64,000 nucleotides of DNA from Algibacter pacificus (GCF_008033385.1 NZ_VOGY01000006.1:62001-126000), one strand, 5' to 3'. Shown: positions 1 through 9,485, counted from the stretch's first letter. Notes: generated by a model not told the origin, from the letters alone. Numbers and translations are program-made.

Positions 1-317
1 TATTTTTCAGCTTCATTCATGTTCGATTGAGATACCATGATACCATGCAAATAATTATAATACCCTTGTTGTTTTTTTACTAAAGCGGCTTCAGGGTTTT
101 TAATTTTATTTAACCATTTTGTAGCACCTTCAAAATCTTGTTTTCTTAATTTTAAAAAGGCTAATAAAATAAATTCATTCTTAAAGTATAAGAAAATAAA
201 TATAAGGGATAATAAAATAAGCATAATGCCATTACCTATATAACCTTCTGTAAATTGATATACGGCAAAACCAATAAGTCCTGCAGCGATAATTAGTTTT
301 ATAATTTTATTGTACAT
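1..317 (-). CDS. Membrane protein of unknown function (partial, 3' end outside window)
   Basis: The gene reads leftward from an ATG at 317 and runs off the left edge without a stop, so about 105 N-terminal residues are seen. It starts MYNKIIKLII. Two hydrophobic segments (about residues 4-21 and 28-46) are followed by a basic, helical stretch that resembles a tetratricopeptide-like hairpin (KQDFEGATKWLNKIKNPEAA). I do not recognise the family. The first 40 residues look like a small two-helix membrane anchor with a soluble helical tail, which suggests an inner-membrane scaffold. The reading frame is open throughout and codon use matches the neighbours. Function is unknown. Confidence 0.6.
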   Translation of the reverse strand, partial: MYNKIIKLIIAAGLIGFAVYQFTEGYIGNGIMLILLSLIFIFLYFKNEFILLAFLKLRKQDFEGATKWLNKIKNPEAALVKKQQGYYNYLHGIMVSQSNMNEAEK

Positions 318-506
318 GGTTGAGTTTTGATGTGAAATTAGACGAAAAATCCCTTTCGTTTTATTGTTAACTGTGCAAAGAAACTAAATTTTTATGAAAA
401 ACAAATGATACCCTTATCATAAAACATACCAACAAAGTCAAATATATTGCGGAGTTCTCTTTGTTTTAGCCCGGAATAAAAATATTCTAAATTTTTTTAA
501 ATAACA

Positions 507-537
507 TTTGTGGAAATGAAAACTCTTTGTATATTTG
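507..537 (+). promoter_or_regulatory. Promoter of rpmH (Bacteroidota sigma consensus)
   Basis: A -33 TTTG at 507-510 and a -7 TATATTTG at 530-537 are separated by 19 bases. This fits the Bacteroidota consensus TTTG-N19-TAnnTTTG. Transcription would start near 543-545, giving a leader of about 65 bases before rpmH. Confidence 0.7.
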
Positions 538-608
538 CCGTCAGTTTTGGGGAACACTCAGAGCAAAAGATTAAAAGAAATAGAATTTAGTTTTAAAGAT
601 ACAAGATA

Positions 609-770
609 ATGAGTAAAAGAACGTTTCAGCCTTCTAAAAGAAAAAGAAGAAACAAGCACGGTTTTAGAGAAAGAATGGCTTCTGCTAATGGCAGAAAGGT
701 ATTAGCACGTAGAAGAGCTAAAGGAAGAAAAAAATTATCTGTTTCTACTGAAACTAGACATAAGAAATAA
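609..770 (+). CDS. rpmH: 50S ribosomal protein L34
   Basis: This 53-residue, strongly basic protein starts [20 protein letters not shown] and contains the L34 core [20 protein letters not shown]34 is a small structural protein of the large ribosomal subunit. It is slightly longer than the 44-46 residues usual in Proteobacteria because of the tail [13 protein letters not shown], which is common in Bacteroidota. The gene has its own consensus promoter and is closed by a hairpin terminator, so it appears monocistronic. Its usual neighbours in many bacteria (rnpA, dnaA) are absent here. Confidence 0.97.
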   Translation: MSKRTFQPSKRKRRNKHGFRERMASANGRKVLARRRAKGRKKLSVSTETRHKK

Positions 771-796
771 ATGATTAACAATTGTTGATAAATTAA

Positions 797-826
797 AGGT
801 GTTACTTAAGTGTAACGCCTTTTTTT
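797..826 (+). terminator. Intrinsic terminator of rpmH
   Basis: A 9-bp stem (797-805 with 812-820, one G-T pair) with a 6-base loop is followed by a run of seven T. Confidence 0.8.
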
Positions 827-841
827 ATGTCAACTGATGAT

Positions 842-849
842 TATTTTTG
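842..849 (+). promoter_or_regulatory. Candidate -7 box for carB
   Basis: TATTTTTG matches TAnnTTTG 35 bases before the carB start. No TTG sits at the expected -33 distance, so only the -7 element supports it. Confidence 0.4.
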
Positions 850-883
850 CAATTCATTAAGTGACAATAAATAACGAGTAAAA

Positions 884-3736
884 ATGCCGAAAAATCCAAA
901 ACTAAAATCGATATTAATTATTGGCTCAGGGCCAATTGTAATTGGACAAGCTTGCGAATTTGACTATTCGGGAACCCAAGCTTTGAGATCACTTAGAGAA
1001 GATGGGATTGAAACAGTCCTAATAAACTCTAACCCAGCAACCATTATGACCGACCCTTCTATGGCCGATCATGTTTACTTGCTTCCTTTAACAACAAAAT
1101 CAATTATTCAGATTTTAAAAGAGCACCCTCAAATCGATGCTGTTTTACCAACAATGGGTGGGCAAACTGCGTTAAACCTATGTATTGAGGCCGATGAAAA
1201 AGGAATTTGGAAAGATTTTGGTGTAGAAATTATTGGTGTTGATATCGATGCAATTAATATCACTGAAGATAGAGAGCAGTTTAGAGAATTAATGCTTAAA
1301 ATAGGAATTCCTATGGCGCCTCAAGCCACAGCAACTTCTTATTTAAAAGGTAAAGAAATTGCTCAAGAATTTGGTTTTCCTTTAATTATTAGAGCGTCTT
1401 TTACTTTGGGTGGTGCGGGTGCATCATTTGTATATAAAGAAGAAGATTTTGATGAGTTATTAACACGAGGATTAGAGATTTCTCCAATCCACGAAGTAAT
1501 GATTGATAAGGCTTTAATAGGCTGGAAAGAGTACGAGTTAGAGCTGCTTCGAGATTCAAATGATAATGTGGTTATTATCTGTTCTATAGAAAATATGGAT
1601 CCAATAGGGATTCATACCGGAGATTCTATTACGGTAGCGCCAGCGATGACGTTAAGTGATAAAACCTTCCAAAAAATGCGTGATATGGCTATACATATGA
1701 TGCGTAGTATTGGCGATTTTGCAGGAGGATGTAACGTACAATTTGCGGTATCTCCAGATGAGAATGAAGATATTATCGCTATCGAAATTAACCCACGTGT
1801 ATCACGTTCTTCGGCATTAGCGAGTAAAGCAACCGGTTATCCAATTGCTAAAATTGCAGCAAAATTAGCCTTAGGTTATCATTTAGATGAATTAAAAAAT
1901 CAAATTACAAAATCAACGTCGGCACTTTTCGAACCAACATTAGATTATGTTATAGTAAAAATACCTCGTTGGAATTTCGATAAATTCGAAGGATCGGATA
2001 GAACTTTAGGACTTCAAATGAAATCCGTAGGTGAAGTTATGGGGATCGGTCGTTCTTTTCAAGAAGCTTTACATAAAGCAGCTCAGTCCTTGGAAATTAA
2101 ACGTAACGGTTTAGGTGCCGATGGTAAAGAGAATAAAAATTACGAGCAAATTATAGAAAAACTAACCTATGCATCATGGGATCGTGTTTTTATAATTTAC
2201 GATGCTATTGCCATGGGAATTCCTTTAAGTAGAATTCACGAAATCACGAAAATCGATATGTGGTTCCTTAAGCAATATGAAGAATTACATATGCTTAAAA
2301 ACGAAATTTCAACCTTTACTATAGATACTATTCAAAAAGATTTGCTTTTAGAAGCAAAACAAAAAGGATATGGCGACCGTCAAATAGCACACATGTTGGG
2401 TTGTTTAGAAAGTCAAGTATATAATAAACGTGAAGAATTAGGCGTAAATCGTGTTTACAAATTAGTAGATACTTGCGCTGCCGAGTTCGAAGCTAAAACA
2501 CCATATTACTATTCAACGTTTGAAAGCGATATGGAAACAGCAGATGGTAACCGTTATGCTGATAACGAAAGTGTTGTTACCGATAAGAAAAAAGTGATTG
2601 TTTTAGGATCGGGACCTAATAGAATTGGGCAAGGTATCGAGTTCGATTACTGTTGTGTTCACGGGGTTTTAGCAGCTGCAGAATGTGGTTACGAAACCAT
2701 TATGATTAACTGTAATCCTGAAACCGTTTCAACAGATTTTGATACGGCAGATAAACTGTATTTCGAACCTGTATTTTGGGAGCATATTTACGATATCATT
2801 AAACACGAAAAACCAGAAGGGGTTATCGTGCAATTAGGTGGACAAACTGCTTTAAAATTAGCCGAAAAACTGACCAAATACGGTATTAAAATTTTAGGAA
2901 CTAGCTTCGAGGCTTTAGATTTAGCCGAAGATCGTGGACTGTTCTCTAACCTTTTAAAAGAAAACAACATTCCTTACCCACAATTCGACATTGCAACCAC
3001 TGCCGATGAAGCTGCAGCCATTGCCGATGTGTTAGACTTCCCAATACTTGTGCGTCCATCGTATGTACTTGGTGGTCAAGGTATGAAAATCGTTATCAAC
3101 AAAGAGGAATTAGAAAAACACGTTGTAGATTTACTTAGCAGAATGCCAGGCAATCAACTGCTTTTAGATCATTATTTAGATGGTGCTATCGAAGCCGAAG
3201 CTGATGCCATTTGCGACGGCGAAGATGTTTACATCATCGGGATTATGGAGCATATCGAACCTTGTGGAATCCACTCGGGCGATAGTAACTCCTTATTACC
3301 TCCGTTTAATTTAGGCGATTTAGTTATGCAACAAATTATAGATCATACTAAAAAAATAGCCTTAGCCCTTAACACAGTTGGTCTAATTAATATTCAGTTT
3401 GCCGTAAAAGATGATACCGTTTACATCATCGAAGCCAACCCAAGAGCCTCTAGAACCGTGCCTTTTATAGCTAAAGCATATAGCGAGCCGTACGTAAATT
3501 ACGCCACCAAAGTGATGTTAGGCGAGAAGAAAATTAAAGATTTTAACTTCCAACCTAAATTAAATGGTTACGCAATTAAACAACCGGTATTCTCATTTAG
3601 TAAATTCCATAATGTGAATAAAAAATTAGGACCAGAAATGAAAAGTACAGGAGAAAGCATACTATTTATAGATAGTTTAAAAGACGATGCTTTTTACGAT
3701 TTATACGCACGCCGTAAAATGTACTTAAGCAAATAA
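884..3736 (+). CDS. carB: Carbamoyl-phosphate synthase large subunit (no C-terminal allosteric domain)
   Basis: CarB makes carbamoyl phosphate from bicarbonate, two ATP and ammonia delivered by CarA, feeding arginine and pyrimidine synthesis. The N-half begins GSGPIVIGQACEFDYSGTQA and the C-half repeats this as GSGPNRIGQGIEFDYCC near residue 575, showing the two duplicated ATP-grasp halves with an oligomerisation region between. GGQTAL occurs once in each half. At 950 residues it is about 120 shorter than the roughly 1070-residue E. coli enzyme and ends just after the second synthetase half, so the methylglyoxal-synthase-like regulatory domain is missing. This short form is usual in flavobacteria from memory. 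carA is not in the window. A terminator follows at once. Confidence 0.96.
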   Translation: MPKNPKLKSILIIGSGPIVIGQACEFDYSGTQALRSLREDGIETVLINSNPATIMTDPSMADHVYLLPLTTKSIIQILKEHPQIDAVLPTMGGQTALNLCIEADEKGIWKDFGVEIIGVDIDAINITEDREQFRELMLKIGIPMAPQATATSYLKGKEIAQEFGFPLIIRASFTLGGAGASFVYKEEDFDELLTRGLEISPIHEVMIDKALIGWKEYELELLRDSNDNVVIICSIENMDPIGIHTGDSITVAPAMTLSDKTFQKMRDMAIHMMRSIGDFAGGCNVQFAVSPDENEDIIAIEINPRVSRSSALASKATGYPIAKIAAKLALGYHLDELKNQITKSTSALFEPTLDYVIVKIPRWNFDKFEGSDRTLGLQMKSVGEVMGIGRSFQEALHKAAQSLEIKRNGLGADGKENKNYEQIIEKLTYASWDRVFIIYDAIAMGIPLSRIHEITKIDMWFLKQYEELHMLKNEISTFTIDTIQKDLLLEAKQKGYGDRQIAHMLGCLESQVYNKREELGVNRVYKLVDTCAAEFEAKTPYYYSTFESDMETADGNRYADNESVVTDKKKVIVLGSGPNRIGQGIEFDYCCVHGVLAAAECGYETIMINCNPETVSTDFDTADKLYFEPVFWEHIYDIIKHEKPEGVIVQLGGQTALKLAEKLTKYGIKILGTSFEALDLAEDRGLFSNLLKENNIPYPQFDIATTADEAAAIADVLDFPILVRPSYVLGGQGMKIVINKEELEKHVVDLLSRMPGNQLLLDHYLDGAIEAEADAICDGEDVYIIGIMEHIEPCGIHSGDSNSLLPPFNLGDLVMQQIIDHTKKIALALNTVGLINIQFAVKDDTVYIIEANPRASRTVPFIAKAYSEPYVNYATKVMLGEKKIKDFNFQPKLNGYAIKQPVFSFSKFHNVNKKLGPEMKSTGESILFIDSLKDDAFYDLYARRKMYLSK

Positions 3737-3765
3737 GTCAAGGATTTCAAATCCATATAAATATC

Positions 3766-3797
3766 AAAAACCTCGCATTTATTTGTGAGGTTTTTTG
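3766..3797 (+). terminator. Intrinsic terminator of carB
   Basis: A-rich arm plus CCTCGCA pairs with TGTGAGG plus a T-run; the stem has one G-T pair and sits 30 bases after the carB stop. Confidence 0.8.
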
Positions 3798-3802
3798 TTT
3801 TT

Positions 3803-3890
3803 GGGCGTTACCCTTCGGGTCGGGCTTTCCGTTGCAAGTCCTCGCACTTCCTTCGTCAGGCTGTGGGCTTTCCACTACTATCCCTAACGC
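3803..3890. repeat. Dispersed intergenic repeat, family A, copy 1
   Basis: The element opens with GGGCGTTACCC, contains GGGTCGGGCTTTCC, and ends with ATCCCTAACGC. The termini GCGTTA and TAACGC are inverted repeats. Related copies lie at 13998-14085, 23277-23403 (opposite orientation) and 55930-56084. It sits between the convergent carB terminator and the phosphodiesterase gene. Confidence 0.75.
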
Positions 3891-3911
3891 AACTACCTGC
3901 CAAAGTCGGGT

Positions 3912-4421
3912 TTAAACCTGTTTTTTAGGCTGTTTTGTAAACTCCACAACTTCTAAATTATCAATTTTTTCACCATCAATCGTAAACCGTAACATGGTTC
4001 TCACTTTATGAAATCCGTGCGTTCCAATAGCGCCTGGATTCATATGTAAAACATGTAATTTTTTATCAGGCATCACTTTTAAAATATGCGAATGCCCAGA
4101 AATAAAAAGCTTAGGCGGGTTTTTCCTAATCTCATCAATAACGCGTAAATTGTATTTTGGCGGATAGCCACCAATATGGGTTATCCAAACATCAACACCT
4201 TCACACATAAAGCGGTTGTGTTCCGGAAATTCACCACGTGTTTTAGCATCATCAATATTACCATAAACGCCACGTAGTGGTTTTAGCGCTTTAATGGCAT
4301 CGGTTACTTTTAAATCGCCAATATCTCCAGCATGCCAAACTTCATCGGCTTGTTTTACATATTTTAAAACCGCATCATCAATATAACTATGGGTATCCGA
4401 AAGGAGTAATATTTTTTTCAT
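3912..4421 (-). CDS. YfcE/MJ0936-type metallophosphodiesterase
   Basis: This 169-residue protein is a calcineurin-like phosphoesterase of the small YfcE type. The metal-binding motifs are in order: DTH near residue 9, GDIGD near 33, GNIDD near 56 and GHSH near 110. Family members hydrolyse phosphodiesters with two metal ions in the cytoplasm; the natural substrate is generally unknown. The start MKKILLLSDTHSY puts the first beta strand directly at the N-terminus, as expected. The gene is transcribed away from truA and converges on carB. No obvious partner is nearby. Confidence 0.88.
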   Translation of the reverse strand: MKKILLLSDTHSYIDDAVLKYVKQADEVWHAGDIGDLKVTDAIKALKPLRGVYGNIDDAKTRGEFPEHNRFMCEGVDVWITHIGGYPPKYNLRVIDEIRKNPPKLFISGHSHILKVMPDKKLHVLHMNPGAIGTHGFHKVRTMLRFTIDGEKIDNLEVVEFTKQPKKQV

Positions 4422-4477
4422 TAAATCTTTTAATATATTATTAAGATTGGAGTATTCACAAGAACCGTAAAACTGCC

Positions 4478-4485
4478 TATATTTG
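4478..4485 (+). promoter_or_regulatory. Candidate -7 box for truA
   Basis: TATATTTG matches TAnnTTTG 27 bases before the TTG start of truA. No matching -33 element is seen. Confidence 0.45.
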
Positions 4486-4512
4486 TGCTTTCAACAAAAG
4501 TATTAAAACAAA

Positions 4513-5256
4513 TTGCGATATTTTATAGAACTTTCATATAATGGTGCAGCATATCACGGTTGGCAAATTCAGCCCGATGCCATTTCCGTTCAAGAAGTTT
4601 TAGAAAAAGCCTTGTCTGTTTTATTAAAATCGACCATTTCAATAATGGGGGCAGGTCGCACAGATACGGGGGTGCATGCTAAACAAATGTATGCGCATTT
4701 CGATGTGGATACGGTTTTTAATTCTGTTGATTTAGTGTATAAACTCAATGCTTTTTTACCTCGAGATATTGCTATTCACGATTTGTTTAAAGTTAAAGAT
4801 GATGTGCACGCACGTTTTCATGCCACGAGCAGAATGTATTTGTATCGCGTATCTGTACAAAAAAATGTGTTTAATGTTAACCAAGCCTATTACGTTAAAC
4901 AAAAAGTAAATGTTGAAAACATGCAAGAAGCCGCTAAAATTTTGTTGGAATACAACGATTTTCAGTGTTTTTCTAAATCTAAAACCGATGTAAAAACCTA
5001 TCTATGCCAAATAATGAAAGCCGATTGGACTTTGGTTAACGGCGAGTTACATTTCACAATTAAAGCCGATCGTTTTTTACGAAATATGGTGCGTGCCATT
5101 GTGGGGACTATGATAAATATTGGTTTAGGAAAAATTCAGGTTCAAGATTTGCATCACATTATTAAGTCGAAAAACAGGAGCAATGCGGGGTTTTCAGTAC
5201 CTGCGCACGGCTTATATTTAATAGAAGTCGAGTATCCAAAAGATATAAAAATATAA
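4513..5256 (+). CDS. truA: tRNA pseudouridine(38-40) synthase
   Basis: TruA converts uridines 38-40 of tRNA anticodon stems to pseudouridine. The protein begins RYFIELSYNGAAYHGWQIQP, the family N-terminus, and carries the catalytic motif GAGRTDTGVHA with the nucleophile D51. The RFLRNMVRAIVGTM segment typical of the C-terminal half is present. At 247 residues it has the normal length. The start codon is TTG: no ATG lies upstream in frame and the family alignment begins exactly there. The stop codon is immediately followed by the ATG of the ABC exporter, so the two genes are probably cotranscribed. Confidence 0.95.
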   Translation: MRYFIELSYNGAAYHGWQIQPDAISVQEVLEKALSVLLKSTISIMGAGRTDTGVHAKQMYAHFDVDTVFNSVDLVYKLNAFLPRDIAIHDLFKVKDDVHARFHATSRMYLYRVSVQKNVFNVNQAYYVKQKVNVENMQEAAKILLEYNDFQCFSKSKTDVKTYLCQIMKADWTLVNGELHFTIKADRFLRNMVRAIVGTMINIGLGKIQVQDLHHIIKSKNRSNAGFSVPAHGLYLIEVEYPKDIKI

Positions 5257-7026
5257 ATGAGTAAACCCAAAGAAAAAATATTTGATGTTAACCTTTTTAA
5301 AAGGTTGTTTGTTTACATAAAGCCCTATAAATTGGTGTTTATAAGCTTGCAAATTATGGTTGTTTTATCGGCTGTTTTTAGTGCAGCTACCCCATATTTA
5401 ACCAAGTATGCCATAGATAATAGTATTGCTGTAAAATTAAAAGAAGATTTTTTATTTTATATTATAGTTATGTTGGTGGTGTTAATATTACAAACTGCTA
5501 TTCAACTGGCGTTTATATATTATGCGGCATGGTTGGGGCAGAATTTAGTAAAAGATGTGCGGACTAAATTGTTCAATCATTTATTAAATTTTAAAATGAA
5601 ATATTACGATAACTCTTCGGTTGGCGTGCTTATTACTAGGTCGGTTACCGATATGGAACGTATTGCCGATATTTTTGGGCAAGGTCTGTTCATGATTATA
5701 AAAGACCTACTCACTATGCTGGTTGTTTTTGGTGTTATGGTATACATCAATGTAAAGTTAAGTGTGATTGTTTTTGTTTTGCTTCCGTTGTTGTTATATG
5801 CGACAAGAATTTTTCAAAAAGTAATGAAAAAGGCTTTTGAAGAAGTTCGTACCGAAGTTTCAAACTTAAATTCCTTTGTTCAAGAGCGTTTAACAGGAAT
5901 GAAAATTCTACAGCTTTTTACAAGAGAAGATACAGAGTATGAAAAATTTAAAGCCATAAATGAACGTCATAAAAAAGGCTGGCTAAAAACCGTTTGGTAC
6001 AACTCTATTTTCTTTCCATTGGCCGATTTATCGGGGTCTATCGCTATGGGGTTAGTCGCTTGGTACGGTGGTTTACATGTGGTTTTAGAAGGAACCGATG
6101 TGTCCCAAGGTGATTTAATTGCATTCATAATGTTTATCCCTATGTTGTTTAGACCATTACGACAAATTGCAGATAAATTCAATACGCTACAAATGGGTAT
6201 GGTTGCTGCAAACCGGGTGTTTAAAGTGTTAGATACCACCTCTCAAATTGATGATCACGGTACATATATAGCCGAAACATTTAAAGGCGATATCCGTTTT
6301 GAAAATGTGTTTTTTAATTATGTTGAAGATGAAGCGGTACTAAAAGGGATTTCGTTTCAAGTTGAAGCTGGCGCTACCGTAGCTATTGTTGGTGCTACTG
6401 GAGCAGGAAAATCGACTATTATAAATTTACTCAATCGTTTTTATGAAATTAAAGACGGGGTTATTTCAGTAGATGGTATCGATATTAAAGATGTCACTTT
6501 AGAATCATTGCGCACACAAATTGCGGTTGTTTTACAAGATGTGTTTTTGTTTGCCAATACTATTTTGAATAATATTACTTTAAATCATCCTGAAATTACC
6601 GAAGAACAAGTATGTCAAGCCGCTAAAGATATTGGTATTCACGATTTTATTATGTCCTTACCCAACGGTTATCATTATAACGTTAAAGAACGCGGAATCA
6701 TGCTTTCTTCTGGGCAACGTCAGCTTATTTCATTTTTACGGGCTTATGTTACCAATCCTAGTATTTTGGTTTTAGATGAAGCCACATCGTCTGTAGATTC
6801 TTATTCGGAACAATTGATACAAACAGCAACGGATAAAATTACTAAAGGCAGAACCTCAATCGTGATTGCCCATCGTTTAGCTACCGTTAAAAAAGCCGAT
6901 AAAATTATCGTAATGGATGCCGGTAAAATTGTGGAGCAAGGCACGCACGACGAATTGCTTAAAAAAGAAAACGGTTATTACAGAAACCTATACGAAGTTC
7001 AGTTTTTAAAAGAGGAAGTCGCTTAG
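5257..7026 (+). CDS. ABC exporter, fused transmembrane and ATPase (half transporter)
   Basis: This 589-residue protein is a complete half-transporter of the MsbA/LmrA type and probably works as a dimer in the inner membrane. The first ~320 residues form a six-helix ABC_membrane domain. The ATPase domain has Walker A GATGAGKST near residue 380, signature LSSGQRQ, Walker B ILVLDEATSSVD and the switch histidine in AHRLAT. The signature motif is LSSGQ rather than the usual LSGGQ. The cargo (lipid, drug or peptide) cannot be read from sequence. The gene abuts truA and its last four bases overlap the convergent cdaA gene. Confidence 0.92.
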   Translation: MSKPKEKIFDVNLFKRLFVYIKPYKLVFISLQIMVVLSAVFSAATPYLTKYAIDNSIAVKLKEDFLFYIIVMLVVLILQTAIQLAFIYYAAWLGQNLVKDVRTKLFNHLLNFKMKYYDNSSVGVLITRSVTDMERIADIFGQGLFMIIKDLLTMLVVFGVMVYINVKLSVIVFVLLPLLLYATRIFQKVMKKAFEEVRTEVSNLNSFVQERLTGMKILQLFTREDTEYEKFKAINERHKKGWLKTVWYNSIFFPLADLSGSIAMGLVAWYGGLHVVLEGTDVSQGDLIAFIMFIPMLFRPLRQIADKFNTLQMGMVAANRVFKVLDTTSQIDDHGTYIAETFKGDIRFENVFFNYVEDEAVLKGISFQVEAGATVAIVGATGAGKSTIINLLNRFYEIKDGVISVDGIDIKDVTLESLRTQIAVVLQDVFLFANTILNNITLNHPEITEEQVCQAAKDIGIHDFIMSLPNGYHYNVKERGIMLSSGQRQLISFLRAYVTNPSILVLDEATSSVDSYSEQLIQTATDKITKGRTSIVIAHRLATVKKADKIIVMDAGKIVEQGTHDELLKKENGYYRNLYEVQFLKEEVA

Positions 7027-7808
7027 GCTAAATCGTTTTTAATAAGGGTTGCTAACTGGCTATTGTCTTCAAAAACTACAAATTCGCCATCTTTAAAGTA
7101 AGAAATATGTCCTGTTTCCTCACTAACAACAAGGGCTAAAGCATCGGTTTTTTCGGTAACACCAATGGCAGCTCTATGGCGAAGTCCAAAACGTTTTGGG
7201 ATGTTTTTTTCGTTATTTACAGGAAGGATAACTCGGGTGGCTTTCACAATATTATCGCTAATAATTATGGCGCCATCATGTAACGGGCTATTTTTAAAAA
7301 AGATACTTTCTATAATAGGTTGGGTGACTTTTATGTTCATTTCGTCTCCCGAATCTGCAATAAAATCTAAGTTGTTGCTACGTTCAAAAACAATCAGTGC
7401 GCCTGTTTTAGACATGGCCATTTTACTGCAAGCCGATATAATAACGTCCACATCTGTTTTTACACTTGTTTCTGTTTTTAAAAATTTAAACTGTTTTAAA
7501 AATTTGCGTCGCCCATTAAAGTTGGTCGAACCCACCATTAATAAAAACTTTCGGATTTCTGGTTGAAACACGACAATTAAGGCTATAATTCCCACTTTCA
7601 TAAAACCGCCAAAAATACCCGTAAGCAATTCCATTTGAAGAAACTCGGTAAGTTTCCAAACAAAGTAAATAATGATGATCCCAATAAAAATATTGATAGC
7701 AACCGTGCCTTTGGTTAATTTGTACACATAATAGAGTAATACCGCTACAAGTATAACATCTATAATATCGACAATTTTAAAATTTAGAAGGTCATTAAAA
7801 ATTTCCAA
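7023..7808 (-). CDS. cdaA: Diadenylate cyclase CdaA
   Basis: CdaA condenses two ATP into the second messenger c-di-AMP. The 261-residue protein has three hydrophobic helices in residues 12-82, then a DisA_N-type cyclase domain. Both catalytic motifs are intact: DGA at 178-180 and RHR at 210-212 (GLRHRAAIGV). This topology matches CdaA/DacA rather than DisA. No cdaR-like YbbR gene is adjacent, although a YbbR-domain protein is encoded at 42728. The gene is read leftward and is followed, after a 35-base gap, by a lipoprotein gene upstream in the same direction. Confidence 0.93.
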   Translation of the reverse strand: MEIFNDLLNFKIVDIIDVILVAVLLYYVYKLTKGTVAINIFIGIIIIYFVWKLTEFLQMELLTGIFGGFMKVGIIALIVVFQPEIRKFLLMVGSTNFNGRRKFLKQFKFLKTETSVKTDVDVIISACSKMAMSKTGALIVFERSNNLDFIADSGDEMNIKVTQPIIESIFFKNSPLHDGAIIISDNIVKATRVILPVNNEKNIPKRFGLRHRAAIGVTEKTDALALVVSEETGHISYFKDGEFVVFEDNSQLATLIKNDLA

Positions 7809-7843
7809 GGTGAATGTGTTTTTGTAAAATTAGTGAATTACGG

Positions 7844-8524
7844 TTAATTAAAAATAAATTCGGTATTGGATATTTTAGATTCTTTTAAATCGGCATTTTC
7901 AAGTAATGATTTGTATGAAATATACTCTTGAAAGCTTAAATTTTCATCAAAATTTAAATAAATCATATTCTTTGTAATGTCGTGTTTTTTTAAATCGGAA
8001 AGCAAATGCGCTTTATTCGTTTGGGTGGTTGCCATGCTACTGTCAATTCTAATTATTGAGATAGCTTCATTTTTGTTAAATCGTACAGAAACCGTGTTAT
8101 AAGCGAGTTTCGAGTTATCTTGTTTCGATAAATAGATGCCGCTTGGGCCATCTTGGTAAATGGTTTCTGTAAACTCGATAAACCCTAAATTCTTTCGGCT
8201 AGTATCATTACAGGTGTAATAGTTTTTTGCTCCTTCTTTTATATGGCTTGCATTTTTCTTTTTATTCTGAAGAAATTTTATTTGAGGAATTACCAATTTC
8301 AGTGTTAAACGTTTGTCCACGTTTACTAACCAATTGGTTGTGCTAATTAAGTTTTTTCTGTTTAATTCAATACTGTCTTTTTCGGCATCATAAAAAAGAT
8401 AAGCTGCTGAAATATCATCGATTTCCGTTATTTCAGAATGATTAATTTCTGGTAATTGTAGTATTTTTTCATGTCCGCATGAAAATATACTAATAGCTAT
8501 AAAAAATATAAAAAGGTGTTTCAT
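7844..8524 (-). CDS. Putative lipoprotein of unknown function
   Basis: The start at 8524 (MKHLFIFFIAISIFSCGHEK) gives a lipoprotein signal with the lipobox SIFSC; a second ATG at 8533 would add three residues and overlap folP. The mature part (about 210 residues) has no motif I recognise. It contains a strand-rich segment and the sequence GPSGIYLSKQDNSKLAYNTV. It is probably anchored in the periplasmic leaflet or outer membrane. The gene follows folP directly on the same strand and precedes cdaA, so the three may be cotranscribed; this says little about function. Confidence 0.7.
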   Translation of the reverse strand: MKHLFIFFIAISIFSCGHEKILQLPEINHSEITEIDDISAAYLFYDAEKDSIELNRKNLISTTNWLVNVDKRLTLKLVIPQIKFLQNKKKNASHIKEGAKNYYTCNDTSRKNLGFIEFTETIYQDGPSGIYLSKQDNSKLAYNTVSVRFNKNEAISIIRIDSSMATTQTNKAHLLSDLKKHDITKNMIYLNFDENLSFQEYISYKSLLENADLKESKISNTEFIFN

Positions 8525-8525
8525 T

Positions 8526-9350
8526 TTAAGCATTCAAAGATTCAATAAGTTTAATAGTTTCCACGGCTTCTTTAACGTCGTGCACGCGCAAAATAGAAGC
8601 CTTTTTTTGTAAAGCCACCGTGTTTAAAACCGATGTACCATTTAGAGCTTCTTTGGCAGTGGTATTCAAAGTTTTGTAAATCATCGATTTTCGGGATACA
8701 CCAACAAGTACAGGTTTTTCAAGAAGGTTGAATAATTCCAATTTATTCAATAACTCAAAATTCTGTTCTAAAGTTTTAGCAAAACCAAAACCGGGATCAA
8801 CAATAACATCCACAATGCCTAATTGTTTTGCGGCTTCCAATCGTTCAGAAAAATAAAAAATTATATCCTTAACTAAATTATCATAATGCGTTTGCTGTTG
8901 CATGGTTTGCGGCGTGCCACGCATGTGCATCATAATATATGGAACTTGTAAATTGGCAACGGTTTTAAGCATATTGTTATCCAATTTTCCAGCGGAAATA
9001 TCATTAATTATGGCAGCGCCAGCTTCAACAGTTTGTTTGGCTACTTCGCTTCTAAACGTATCAATAGAAATTAAAGTTTCAGGAAAAAACTTCAGAATAC
9101 CTTCTACAATGGGTAAAATACGGTTTAATTCTTCGGTTTCGCTAACATGGTCGGCATTAGGGCGCGAACTGTAGGCGCCAATATCGATAAAAGTAGCACC
9201 TTCCGAAAGCATTTTTTCGGTATGTTGAAGCATCGATTTTTCATCTTTATACTGTCCGCCATCATAAAACGAATCGGGAGTTAAATTTAAAATCCCCATT
9301 ACTTTTGGTGATGATAAATCGATAAGTGTTCCTTTGCAATTAATGGTCAT
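8526..9350 (-). CDS. folP: Dihydropteroate synthase
   Basis: FolP joins p-aminobenzoate to hydroxymethyl-dihydropterin pyrophosphate in folate synthesis and is the sulfonamide target. The family signatures are present: MGILNLTPDSFYDGG near residue 18, IDIGAYSSRP, DIN-type ISAGK and the C-terminal RVHDVKEA. The length of 274 residues is normal. It is the first gene of a leftward group with the lipoprotein and cdaA. The upstream region is shared with the divergent DUF1599 gene. Confidence 0.95.
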   Translation of the reverse strand: MTINCKGTLIDLSSPKVMGILNLTPDSFYDGGQYKDEKSMLQHTEKMLSEGATFIDIGAYSSRPNADHVSETEELNRILPIVEGILKFFPETLISIDTFRSEVAKQTVEAGAAIINDISAGKLDNNMLKTVANLQVPYIMMHMRGTPQTMQQQTHYDNLVKDIIFYFSERLEAAKQLGIVDVIVDPGFGFAKTLEQNFELLNKLELFNLLEKPVLVGVSRKSMIYKTLNTTAKEALNGTSVLNTVALQKKASILRVHDVKEAVETIKLIESLNA

Positions 9351-9485
9351 AACGTGATAAAAATGTCAATGTTTTCAATATTAAGTTCAAACGTAAAACT
9401 TTAAAATTGTAACGTCAAACTTCCTTCTAAAAACTTTTGAACTTTAAACAATTTAAGCGAAATTTACACAAAATATAATTGATAC

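Noticed and set aside
7165-7566. 133-residue plus-strand ORF opposite cdaA
   Set aside because: The minus-strand frame has intact DGA and RHR catalytic motifs, so this is an antisense shadow.
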